From an uncultured Prevotella sp. (GTDB taxonomy: Bacteria > Bacteroidota > Bacteroidia > Bacteroidales > Bacteroidaceae): 26,070 nt of DNA. The position numbers were made by a program, and so were the translations under genes. Where the stretch lies: positions 1 through 26,070 of the forward strand of contig CAJLYG010000023.1 of the NCBI GenBank assembly GCA_905210845.1. The letters run 5' to 3'. The notes beneath the pieces were generated by a model. The model worked only from the letters and a program-made list of their open reading frames with translations. It ran no database searches and was not told the DNA's origin. This document shows, one piece after another, positions 17,893 to 26,049 of the stretch (position 1 is its first letter; every line of letters starts with the position of its first letter).

Positions 17893-20800
17893 TTAAAAAC
17901 CGACATTTAAGCCAAATCCGAATTCTCTGCTACGTGGATAACTGGAATCATCCTTTCCAGGATTTAGGACACTCATTTGTACCTCAGGATCGAATCCTGT
18001 ATAATCTGTCCATGTCATGAGATTCTTGCCATAGATATAAGCTTGGACATTTTTCATAGGTGTTTTGCTCAACCAACGTTTATCGACAGTATAACTAAGA
18101 CGTACATCTTGCAAACGCAGAAAACTACCGTCCTCTAGAAATTGACTGCTCAAAGACATAGAGTGATTGTTTGTCTTGCGCTGGCGGGAATTTAATGCAT
18201 ACCAAGAAGTGATCTCACCTGGATATTTCCACCCCTGAAGTATATATTCCGGTGATTGCTTGTGAGTGTTTCCACCCCAAGATGTGTAAAAGCGCTTTAC
18301 ATCATTCCATATTTTACCTCCCCAACTTAGATAAAAATTAATATTTAGAGAGAAATTCTTATATGTAAAAGAATTTGCCCAAGATGCATACCATTGTGGA
18401 GTCGCAACTCCAAGTTCGGTTTGGTCATTTGTATCAATAACTCCATCAAGATCTCCATTTGCGTCTGGTTTATTATACCAGATGACATCACCACCACCAG
18501 CTATTACGCCATTAACCTTTAACTGCTTTATATCGCCATCATAATCAGTCCCATTAGGATAAGTGTACTTGATCAAATTTGGCTTGCCATTCATACCAAT
18601 AATAACATTCCCATAATTGTCGCGCTCAAAAACAGGAATCAGACGGGTTTTATAGTCAGGAGTATAAGCATTACTCTCATCATATTCGTATACTCCAAGA
18701 TTCTTATATCCGTACCAAATTCCTGCTTGCTTACCTTTGGCAACAAGCCATGCACCACTAGACACATAGTCATCACGAGATAAATCTGTGATTTTGTTCT
18801 TGTTTTTCCACCAATTAAGGGTTGTTGACCAGCGGAATCCTTTACCAATTATCGGAATAGCAGTTATTGATAACTCAAGACCACGGTTCTCAATAGAAGC
18901 AAGATTCACGCGCATAGTGCTATAGCCAGTTGTGTAAGGCAGATTATAGTCAGATAGCAAGTCACTGGTCTTTTTAATGTAATAGTCGGTAACAAAGACT
19001 ATTCTACCATTTAGAAAGCTCATATCTAATCCGAAATCAGTTTGCTTAGTTTGCTCCCACTTCAAGTTAGGATTACCATATTTGCTTGATGGAACGACAC
19101 CACCTATGCCATTATAATATGCAGAACCTGATATATATGTTGAATAAGACTCATAACGCCCGATACGATCGTTACCCGTGATACCATAGCTAACACGAAG
19201 TTTGGCATCGGTAAGGTAACTATTGGTAAATTTCATAAACGGTTCGTCAGAGAAACGCCATGCGGCAGAGACTGAAGGAAAAAATCCCCATCGATGGTTT
19301 TGCCCAAATCTGGACGAACCATCGTAACGACCTAAAGCCGTAAAGATATAACGACTTTTCCAACTATATACTGCTCTTCCAAAAAATCCGACCATAGATT
19401 CATCCCAGCCTGATGAATAAGTGTCTGACGCATCAAGCTCAGTAGCCATATTCATATAGTGGATATTCTCTGAAAGAAGAAATGATCCTGAAATATTATA
19501 AAGTAATTCCTTCGTATATTCAAAAGAAGAGCCAAGAGTTGCACTCAATGAATGTTCTTTGATTTGTTTATTTAAGGTAAGATAAGCCTCACCAGTATAT
19601 TTAATCTTTTCTTCTTTTTTATCTGACTGAGAATTATGTCCATTATTGCTTCCCTGCAGATACTTTGAAGCGAATTGCATCCTGCGGGTACTCTGATAAT
19701 CTGCAGAAATACTGGCTGTCAATGCTAACCACTTAGTGAACTTCCAGTTTAATCCTTGGTAAAAATTTCCTTTGTATAAATAATTCTCGTCAAGACGCTG
19801 TGTCATTTCTGCAACAGGATTACGGCGACCACCGGAAGAATAATATGGTATTAATTCTCCATCCGGATACCAAATAATCATATCCGGGTCACGACGGAGG
19901 GCATCTTTTATAGTACTGGCCCTAACATCGTTTCTTTTCTCGTAACTCAACTTGATGCGTGTCGTAAAAGCAATGTTCTTCCAGCCTTGATAGTCAACAT
20001 TTATATTAGAAATATAACGTCGATCCTTAGAAGCGATATAAATGCCCGTTTGACCTATGTAATTTAGAGATGCTCGATATTTGAAATCTTTGTTACCACC
20101 ACTAATCTGCATAGATGCATCATCACGATTACCAGTGCGAAGCAGTAGATCCTGGTAGTAGTAATTGGTACTGTACTGTAGGCCAACAGAGTCTGTACGC
20201 GAAGAAAATTTCTCCAAGGTTCTTGCTGCATTGTTTAAGTCTATTGCCGACATGCTTAGACGGCTTTCAAAAGCATTTACCTGCGGAAGCTTGCGGGCAG
20301 CAGTATAAAATGAATGCTGATAACGACCTGTGACACTAGGCGTTCCTGTTTCTCCATCCTTTGTTTGAATGAGAATAACACCATTAGCAGCACGAGCACC
20401 ATATATGGCTGATGTTGCAGCATCCTTCATCACCTCTATACTCTTAATATCATTTGGCGAAAGATTATCAATATCATCTACAGGCACGCCATCAACAACG
20501 TATAATGGAGCTACACCATCATCACTGAAAGTAGAAGCACCACGGATGGAGACAAATGCAGAGGCGCCTGGAGCACCAGAGTTAGATACGATTTGCATAC
20601 CTGGAGCGGCGCCTTGCAAAGCATCAAGTACGGTAACAGCATTTTTCTCTTCAATGACTTTGGCATCAATTGAGTTCATTGAACCGGATATGTGTTTTTT
20701 GTTCATTGTTCCATATCCTACTACTACAACTTCATCGAGTCCTTTAGAATCTTCAAACAAGGTAATCTTCATTTTATTACCTGTAGCCTTTTGCTGTTCT

Positions 20801-21054
20801 GATTTAAATCCCATAAAAGAAAAAATCAACATACTGTTCTTCGGACAACTGATAGAGAAGTTTCCATCTAAATCAGAAATAGCACCTCCTTTTGCGCCTT
20901 TGACCTTAACACTAACGCCAATAAGAGGCTCTCCATTCTGGTCTACTATTACCCCCTCCTGCTTTATACTCTGCGGAGAGATATTCAAGGTAAATCCAAT
21001 TGCAAAAATGGCTAGTAATAGTCGTTGCATGAAATTTCTTTTTCGATGTTCCAT
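17893..21054 (-). CDS. susC-like: SusC-family TonB-dependent outer-membrane transporter
   Basis: A 1053-residue transporter. I place the start at the ATG at 21054, not at the upstream in-frame GTG (21135): this ATG begins the signal peptide (MEHRKRNFMQRLLLAIFAIGF...), and the predicted promoter lies at 21101, inside the longer version. Domains in order: carboxypeptidase-regulatory-like domain (about 33-103, GVIVDQNGEPLIGVSVKVKG), TonB-box region LDEVVVVGYG (107-115), plug domain (about 117-235, with VSIRGA, PLYVVDGVPVDD, IEVMKDAATSAIYGARAANGV), and a large beta-barrel to the C-terminal REFGFGLNVGF with a terminal Phe. It imports the oligosaccharides bound by SusD using TonB energy. It is the first gene of the long leftward operon. 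Confidence 0.97.
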   Translation of the reverse strand: MEHRKRNFMQRLLLAIFAIGFTLNISPQSIKQEGVIVDQNGEPLIGVSVKVKGAKGGAISDLDGNFSISCPKNSMLIFSFMGFKSEQQKATGNKMKITLFEDSKGLDEVVVVGYGTMNKKHISGSMNSIDAKVIEEKNAVTVLDALQGAAPGMQIVSNSGAPGASAFVSIRGASTFSDDGVAPLYVVDGVPVDDIDNLSPNDIKSIEVMKDAATSAIYGARAANGVILIQTKDGETGTPSVTGRYQHSFYTAARKLPQVNAFESRLSMSAIDLNNAARTLEKFSSRTDSVGLQYSTNYYYQDLLLRTGNRDDASMQISGGNKDFKYRASLNYIGQTGIYIASKDRRYISNINVDYQGWKNIAFTTRIKLSYEKRNDVRASTIKDALRRDPDMIIWYPDGELIPYYSSGGRRNPVAEMTQRLDENYLYKGNFYQGLNWKFTKWLALTASISADYQSTRRMQFASKYLQGSNNGHNSQSDKKEEKIKYTGEAYLTLNKQIKEHSLSATLGSSFEYTKELLYNISGSFLLSENIHYMNMATELDASDTYSSGWDESMVGFFGRAVYSWKSRYIFTALGRYDGSSRFGQNHRWGFFPSVSAAWRFSDEPFMKFTNSYLTDAKLRVSYGITGNDRIGRYESYSTYISGSAYYNGIGGVVPSSKYGNPNLKWEQTKQTDFGLDMSFLNGRIVFVTDYYIKKTSDLLSDYNLPYTTGYSTMRVNLASIENRGLELSITAIPIIGKGFRWSTTLNWWKNKNKITDLSRDDYVSSGAWLVAKGKQAGIWYGYKNLGVYEYDESNAYTPDYKTRLIPVFERDNYGNVIIGMNGKPNLIKYTYPNGTDYDGDIKQLKVNGVIAGGGDVIWYNKPDANGDLDGVIDTNDQTELGVATPQWYASWANSFTYKNFSLNINFYLSWGGKIWNDVKRFYTSWGGNTHKQSPEYILQGWKYPGEITSWYALNSRQRKTNNHSMSLSSQFLEDGSFLRLQDVRLSYTVDKRWLSKTPMKNVQAYIYGKNLMTWTDYTGFDPEVQMSVLNPGKDDSSYPRSREFGFGLNVGF

Positions 21055-21100
21055 GATGACACTTTTAAATTTAACACTAGATAGATTTGATTTTCTATTG

Positions 21101-21108
21101 CAAAAATA
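21101..21108 (-). promoter_or_regulatory. -7 promoter element of the susC operon
   Basis: On the minus strand this reads TATTTTTG, matching TAnnTTTG and followed by C. It gives a leader of roughly 40 bases to the ATG at 21054. No TTG is seen at the -33 distance, which would suit an HTCS-activated promoter. Confidence 0.5.
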
Positions 21109-21148
21109 TCTTTCTTCATGTTTTTTATCTTGCACTTTTCTATCTACA

Positions 21149-21205
21149 ACTTGTAAAAATGAGCTTAAGATATTTTTTGCAAACTTTTGATCATTTTCTA
21201 CAAGT
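21149..21205. promoter_or_regulatory. Long interrupted dyad in the susC / beta-helix divergent promoter, candidate operator
   Basis: ACTTGTAAAAATGA (21149-21162) is repeated in inverted orientation as TCATTTTCTACAAGT (21191-21205), whose complement is ACTTGTAGAAAATGA; the arms differ by one inserted base. The arms are separated by 28 bases. The left arm also overlaps an 11-base palindrome TACAACTTGTA (21145-21155). The dyad is about 40 to 105 bases upstream of the susC -7 box and 80 or more bases upstream of the promoter for the rightward arm, a good place for an activator such as the HTCS. An RNA hairpin is less likely since it lies outside the predicted transcripts. Confidence 0.45.
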
Positions 21206-21287
21206 CACCAGAAAATTGAAATAAAGTTTCTCACGATAATTCCTAAGTTTGGCACAAATCTCTAAAAATAAGAATTAAAAAAGTAAG

Positions 21288-21315
21288 TTGCACTATTAAT
21301 ATTTAATTTTCTTTG
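21288..21315 (+). promoter_or_regulatory. Promoter of the beta-helix gene pair
   Basis: TTG (21288-21290) as a -33 box and TTTCTTTG (21308-21315), one mismatch from TAnnTTTG, as the -7 box, separated by 17 bases. The start codon is at 21361, preceded by AAAGGAAAAAG, a purine-rich ribosome binding site that is stronger than most in this locus. Confidence 0.4.
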
Positions 21316-21360
21316 CAAAAGAAATTAATAAGTCAAACCCATAAAAATTAAAGGAAAAAG

Positions 21361-22899
21361 ATGAGAACAAAATTTATAACGTACTTTTTTTTAGGAGTTT
21401 GTTTGATGTCTCAGGCCCAAACAAAGATGCCTAACATATTCAAATCTTCTTTCGTCCAGATAGTCAATAACAAATTGATTTATCATGCAGATAGTTTAGG
21501 CAATATTATCCCAGACTTCAGTAGAGTAGGCTATCACCATGGAGATGTACCAATACCTTCATTACCTACAACAATGACGATATCACCAATTACAGGAGAT
21601 AATACTGCACATATTCAACAGGCCATCGATCAACTTGCAAAAAAGAATGCAGATGATCAGGGGCATCGTGGCACCCTATTATTAAAAAAAGGTATATATC
21701 GTGTAGAATCAACAATAGCAATTAAGACCGGAGGTATCATCATTCGCGGTGAGGGCAGTGAACCCCATGAGACTTGTATTATCGGAACATCTCCTCATCG
21801 CTATCCTATATTTTTAATTGAAGGAGTTGGACTTCCGCAAAAAGTGGAAGCTTCACAAACATCTATCACCGATGACTTTATACCGGTAGGCTCTTATCAG
21901 TTGCATGTGGCATCTGCCAAAATGTTTAAGGTTGGCGATAGTATAATGGTTTTTCGTCCTGGTTCTGAAAAATGGATACACGATATTAAAATGGACCAAA
22001 TTGTAGCACGTCCTGGCACCCGCCAATGGTCTGCGGAGCAATATGATTTGGCTTTTGAACGGGTCATAGTGAAAATAGATGGTAATACTTTATATATTGA
22101 TAATCCGATAGTAATGCAAATGGACAGACAGTATGGAGGAGGTAAAGTCTATAAATATACTTTCAGAGGTCGCATCCATGAAATAGGTATTGAAAATCTT
22201 TGTATTGAATCCAATTATAAAAATTACGAGGACACAGAACATGCATGGACAGGTATTAAAATAGATAAGGCTGAAGATTGCTGGGTGAAAAACATTACTA
22301 CGCGATATATTGCCAATTCAGCAGTGTGGTGCGAACGCTATGCAAAGAATGTAACGGTATTGAATAGCCGCTGCCTTGAACCAAAGTCTATTATTACAGG
22401 TGGCTATCGTTACTCTTTTTATAATAATGGTCAACAGAACCTTTTTATGAATTGTATGACAACGGAAGGACGACACGATTATGTGACAGGGGCTCGTGTA
22501 CTAGGTCCCAACGTCTTTTACAATTGTTATTCGACACAAGTATATGCAGACATTGGTCCACACCATCGTTGGGCATGCGGTACACTATACGATAACATCG
22601 TTACAGATGGAGAAATCAATGTGCAAGATCGAGGTAACATGGGAAGTGGTCATGGATGGGCTGGCGTCACACAGGTGCTATGGAACTGCCGTGTGAAAAG
22701 TGCTGCAGTGCAAAATCCATGGGTTTCAGGCAAGAACTATAGTATAGGAACAAAAGGTATACATCGGCCCGGAGTTCACAAAAACCGCCCCGATGGCGAA
22801 TGGGAAGGCGAAAACGAAACCAATATGGAAATACGTTCACTCTATGAAGCACAGTTGCTTTGCCGCAAAGGTCTCTCTCTGGAACTGCTTAATAAATAG
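21361..22899 (+). CDS. Secreted right-handed beta-helix protein, pectate-lyase-superfamily-like
   Basis: A 512-residue protein with an SPI signal peptide (cleavage about after SQA, residue 19). TISPITGDNTAHIQQAIDQLAKK and GTLLLKKGIYRVESTIAIKTGGIIIRGEG (about 73-128) are the usual entry to a pectate_lyase_3-type right-handed beta-helix. The rest alternates short strands (ENLCIES, WVKNITTRYI, VTVLNSRCLE, FMNCMTTEG, VFYNCYSTQ). Clusters of conserved-looking polar and aromatic residues are GRHDYVTGARV (His372, Asp373), GPHHRW (399-404) and SGHGW (429-433). I do not recognise a characterised family with these motifs, so whether it is a lyase, hydrolase or epimerase is open. It leads the rightward arm divergent from susC and ends 2 bases before the next gene. 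Confidence 0.75.
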   Translation: MRTKFITYFFLGVCLMSQAQTKMPNIFKSSFVQIVNNKLIYHADSLGNIIPDFSRVGYHHGDVPIPSLPTTMTISPITGDNTAHIQQAIDQLAKKNADDQGHRGTLLLKKGIYRVESTIAIKTGGIIIRGEGSEPHETCIIGTSPHRYPIFLIEGVGLPQKVEASQTSITDDFIPVGSYQLHVASAKMFKVGDSIMVFRPGSEKWIHDIKMDQIVARPGTRQWSAEQYDLAFERVIVKIDGNTLYIDNPIVMQMDRQYGGGKVYKYTFRGRIHEIGIENLCIESNYKNYEDTEHAWTGIKIDKAEDCWVKNITTRYIANSAVWCERYAKNVTVLNSRCLEPKSIITGGYRYSFYNNGQQNLFMNCMTTEGRHDYVTGARVLGPNVFYNCYSTQVYADIGPHHRWACGTLYDNIVTDGEINVQDRGNMGSGHGWAGVTQVLWNCRVKSAAVQNPWVSGKNYSIGTKGIHRPGVHKNRPDGEWEGENETNMEIRSLYEAQLLCRKGLSLELLNK

Positions 22900-22901
22900 G
22901 T

Positions 22902-25487
22902 ATGAGATATCAATATATATTCTTTCTGCCGTTACTGATGCTCTATACTCATATTTGGGCACAAGGTCAAACTTATCTGTATTCGGTTGACACACCTGAA
23001 GGACAAGGTTTAATATCTACAGGCGTTAATGGTGCTTTGCCCCCACAGATCGTAATTCGCAGAATTAATTATACAGCAGCCTTACAACAAAACTTAGAGC
23101 TATTTATCAATGTTGGCCAACGTACGCCAAAAGCCGATGTGTATATTCGCTTCCCGAAAGATATCCAAATAACCTTGGATAATACTTTTGTGGATATTAT
23201 AGGAAGAGGCAGTGAGCCCCTTCGATTTATGAAAACGGCAACATTGACATCAGAAAATAATTCAACGATTTTACATTTTTCAGGTATAGACCTTCGACCA
23301 TTTAACGGTATCGATATTCATCTCCTTATAAAAGGAATCATCCTAAAAAACACTACATACACTATCGAAACCTTTTATCAGACTTCAGAACCCTTAGTAT
23401 TAAAAAGCCCAATTGTAAAAACCGTCATCAAAGGTATTTACGAAATTACTGACCTAAAAAGATGCCCTGATAAAAAGACTGCATTTACAAAACATGCTGA
23501 CTATTCACAGACACTCCTTACATGGACACCTTTACCAGAGCCTCAAAGTTTGCGACTACAGATATCTACTAATAAAGGAAAAACTTGGGAGATTTGGAGA
23601 AATATATGCAAAGAAAAACATGTTGGCAAGATATATGTTAACCATCTGAATACCAACAAATTGTATTTGTTTCGTATAAAAGTATTACGGGGACGCTATA
23701 AAGGCTACTCGAATATCGTAAAATATTACTCAGGGGAAAAAAACATTAAAGATTTTAATGCAAAAGGAGATGGTATCACCGATGATACTGAAGCTATCAA
23801 TGCAGCCATTCAACAAACATGTGAAGAAGGTGGCGGCACAATCAGCTTTACATCTGGTACATATCTTGTACGCACTATCTATTTAAAAAGCAATGTTTGG
23901 TTACATATTACAAAAGATGCTATCATTAAAGCTATTGCAGGTACTGACGCACCTGAATTAACTTGGTTCAGCGATAGAGGATATCGTTATGGATTATCTT
24001 CGACTGATATCAGGCCATATCAAGATCCAGAAAATTATCTCACAAAGCAAGATGTGGGTCATACTTTTTTTCATAATACGATGTTTTTAGGGGAACGTAT
24101 TGAGAATGTAAAAATTGTTGGCGATGGTCGCATTACAGGCAATGGTATTCTGGCCACGAGCGACAAGGTGATGAACAACGCAAAAGGTTATCGTGGAGAT
24201 AAAATGTTTACATTCAAGCAATGCCGTAATATTGAGGTCGGAGGCTTCGAAAATGGTCATGATTTATGGTATGATGAACGACAAGACCAACCTTATTATA
24301 TCCCGATTGGTTCTTTCTCCACCACAACTGAAAATATGCTACACATCGATCAGTCTGGTCATTTCGCGCTCCTAGCCACAGGTACTGATAGTATTTTCAT
24401 ACATGACACATGGTTTGGACGTGACAGCGAGAAGAATATTCGTGATATCTACGACTTCATGGAATGTCGGGACGTATTCGTTAAAAACATATATTCACGA
24501 GTAAGTTCTGACGATATTGTAAAAATAGGATCTGATTGTTCTCTTGGATTTACGCGCAAAGCATCTCATTTCCGTGTACGGAATATTATTGGTGACACTA
24601 ATTGTAATTTATTTCAAATAGGAAGCGAGACAGCTGATGACATCAGCAATGTTTATATAGACAATATCTATGTATTAGGAGCCAATAAGGCCGGCTTCTC
24701 TATATCCACAAATGATGGTGCTGTTGTGAGTGATGTACATCTGAATAGTGGTAAAACAGGAATATTACATCATCGATCGATCATGAAACGCCCGCACGCT
24801 CCATTTTTCATCTCCATATCAAATCGTGGTCGCCGACTGGCTGCTAAAGCAGAGATGTTCACCTTCCGTGAGGATAACAACGTGCGAAAAGAATTACTCA
24901 TTACAAACTCTCCTATTGGAAGTATCAGAAATGTATCCTTAAAAAGTGTTGATATATCAGAAGTATATGCAGGCAGTAATTATCATAATAAGCGATGGCC
25001 AGCATATGATGGTTCTCAGAAAGAATCTACATCCATCATCACAGGCTATGCTCTGCCGACAAAAGAACAAATGGTAATTGGGAAACCTCCAACTATGCCT
25101 GATGGAAGACAAACTGGCTATGTAGAAAATATATCTTTTGAAGATATTAACATAACAGTAAAAGGTGGTCATCTTTTAGAAGATTCCAAAGTAACTCCAC
25201 CAGAGATCGGAGTAGGGAAATACAATGTAGCAGACTTAAAGGTACTACCTTCTTTCGGTTTTTGGTTCCGTCATACCAAAGGCATCCTTGTTAGGAACTG
25301 TACTCTTCGCACTGAATCACCAGATGCTCGATATCCTATCTTCATGGATGATGTACATCAGGCAAGCATCGAAAAAATAAAAATTTGGGAATACTATAAT
25401 ACGTTGAATGATATAGGCACTAAAAACAGCGACGGCATTTACGTTGACAATATCAATAGGGTATACCTGCACAATGGAGATGATTAA
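22902..25487 (+). CDS. Secreted GH28-like right-handed beta-helix protein with extra N-terminal domains
   Basis: An 861-residue protein with a signal peptide (cleavage about after IWA, residue 20). Residues about 22-190 form an unrecognised all-beta region; about 195-280 looks like an Fn3 domain (SLRLQISTNKGKTWEIW...LYLFRIKVLRGRYKGYSNIV). From about 285 the beta-helix begins with KDFNAKGDGITDDTEAINAAIQ and GGTISFTSGTYLV, as in GH28 polygalacturonases. SSDDIVKIGSD carries the Asp pair Asp537-Asp538, but the GH28 NTD motif is replaced by DIYDF, GHG by GSET (574-577), and no RIK is seen. It may be a divergent GH28 or an unrelated beta-helix enzyme. The start ATG lies 2 bases after the upstream stop, so translation is probably coupled and the two proteins may act in sequence. 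It is likely an exo- or endo-acting enzyme of the same glycan. Confidence 0.72.
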   Translation: MRYQYIFFLPLLMLYTHIWAQGQTYLYSVDTPEGQGLISTGVNGALPPQIVIRRINYTAALQQNLELFINVGQRTPKADVYIRFPKDIQITLDNTFVDIIGRGSEPLRFMKTATLTSENNSTILHFSGIDLRPFNGIDIHLLIKGIILKNTTYTIETFYQTSEPLVLKSPIVKTVIKGIYEITDLKRCPDKKTAFTKHADYSQTLLTWTPLPEPQSLRLQISTNKGKTWEIWRNICKEKHVGKIYVNHLNTNKLYLFRIKVLRGRYKGYSNIVKYYSGEKNIKDFNAKGDGITDDTEAINAAIQQTCEEGGGTISFTSGTYLVRTIYLKSNVWLHITKDAIIKAIAGTDAPELTWFSDRGYRYGLSSTDIRPYQDPENYLTKQDVGHTFFHNTMFLGERIENVKIVGDGRITGNGILATSDKVMNNAKGYRGDKMFTFKQCRNIEVGGFENGHDLWYDERQDQPYYIPIGSFSTTTENMLHIDQSGHFALLATGTDSIFIHDTWFGRDSEKNIRDIYDFMECRDVFVKNIYSRVSSDDIVKIGSDCSLGFTRKASHFRVRNIIGDTNCNLFQIGSETADDISNVYIDNIYVLGANKAGFSISTNDGAVVSDVHLNSGKTGILHHRSIMKRPHAPFFISISNRGRRLAAKAEMFTFREDNNVRKELLITNSPIGSIRNVSLKSVDISEVYAGSNYHNKRWPAYDGSQKESTSIITGYALPTKEQMVIGKPPTMPDGRQTGYVENISFEDINITVKGGHLLEDSKVTPPEIGVGKYNVADLKVLPSFGFWFRHTKGILVRNCTLRTESPDARYPIFMDDVHQASIEKIKIWEYYNTLNDIGTKNSDGIYVDNINRVYLHNGDD

Positions 25488-25720
25488 GATGCCACAGCTC
25501 GATCTTTCTATAAAGCAACAAAAGAATTGCCAATCATGTAATGCCATTGGCAGTGGTCTACAGAAAATTGATCATAGCAGCCAAACAGATCTGACCCTGC
25601 AACTGAAATGGAAACTGTGAAATGAAACATACACTGAGTATTGTGTAGAAGTAATTGCCAAGATCCTTGCTTTTGCTTTTCTGCGTTTCTCTCTTTATAC
25701 TAGAGTTTTTTTGTGTAATA

Positions 25721-25802
25721 GGTTGACAGGTTGTCAAAACCCTTTGTACATCGGGCTTGCAACCTGTTTTTAGGTTGACAGAGGTTGACAGGAGGTTGAC
25801 AG
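25721..25802. repeat. Short tandem/interspersed GGTTGACAG repeats
   Basis: GGTTGACAG occurs four times: 25721-25729, 25773-25781, 25783-25791 and 25794-25802, the last three nearly head-to-tail with 10- and 11-base spacing. The first copy forms a hairpin TTGACA-GGT-TGTCAA (25723-25737). AACCT (25761-25765) can pair with AGGTT (25772-25776). Function is unknown; it may belong to a dispersed genomic repeat. Confidence 0.7.
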
Positions 25803-25820
25803 AAAAAGCACATCTCTTGC

Positions 25821-25840
25821 TAAATTCTCTCGAGAATTTA
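25821..25840. repeat. Inverted repeat, copy 1 (ATTCTC-TC-GAGAAT core)
   Basis: TAAATTCTC-TC-GAGAATTTA, a perfect 9-bp inverted repeat around two bases. A second copy with the same core lies 65 bases to the right. Confidence 0.85.
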
Positions 25841-25885
25841 TGGCGACAACTATGCTTTTGCTTTCCAAAATATCTACTATTGGAT

Positions 25886-25905
25886 AAAATTCTCTCGAGA
25901 ATTTT
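25886..25905. repeat. Inverted repeat, copy 2 (ATTCTC-TC-GAGAAT core)
   Basis: AAAATTCTC-TC-GAGAATTTT, a perfect 9-bp inverted repeat around two bases; identical to copy 1 over the 18 central bases. The pair suggests a protein binding site or part of a dispersed repetitive element. Confidence 0.85.
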
Positions 25906-25951
25906 GTATGATACCTTCACTTTTAATCTACGGATCATGATATTGCGTGAA

Positions 25952-26019
25952 GTGTAGCAAATGGAAATGGGGTGTATTTCGCTCGGTTTGCAGTATCTTT
26001 CCATAAGATACGCTACACC
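25952..26019. repeat. Nested hairpin region
   Basis: GTGTAGC (25952-25958) pairs with GCTACAC (26012-26018), enclosing a second perfect hairpin, GTATCTT-TCCAT-AAGATAC (25993-26011). The nesting is compatible with a structured RNA or a repeat-element end. No flanking promoter or U-tract supports a specific RNA family. Confidence 0.5.
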
Positions 26020-26049
26020 TCGGAAATAAAAATAAAACAAGTTTTAGAA

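Noticed and set aside
21055..21135. Extended N-terminus of SusC from a GTG
   Set aside because: It would bury the signal peptide behind 27 residues and start upstream of the predicted -7 promoter element at 21101-21108.
20369..21190. 273-codon plus-strand open frame opposite susC
   Set aside because: It is antisense to the SusC signal, regulatory and plug domains, which are clearly coding on the minus strand.
25721..25802. Possible CRISPR array from the GGTTGACAG repeats
   Set aside because: The repeat is only 9 bases, spacing is 1-2 bases or about 40, there are no unique spacers of regular length and no cas genes nearby.
25757..25957. 66-codon plus-strand open frame over the repeat region
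   Set aside because: Its peptide is largely the translation of GGTTGACAG and the TCTCGAGA palindromes; repeat-derived frames like this are usually spurious.
25558..26040. 160-codon minus-strand open frame in the right-end intergenic region
   Set aside because: It starts at a TTG with no ribosome binding site, runs through the tandem and inverted repeats and hairpins, and its translation shows no domain or signal-like order.
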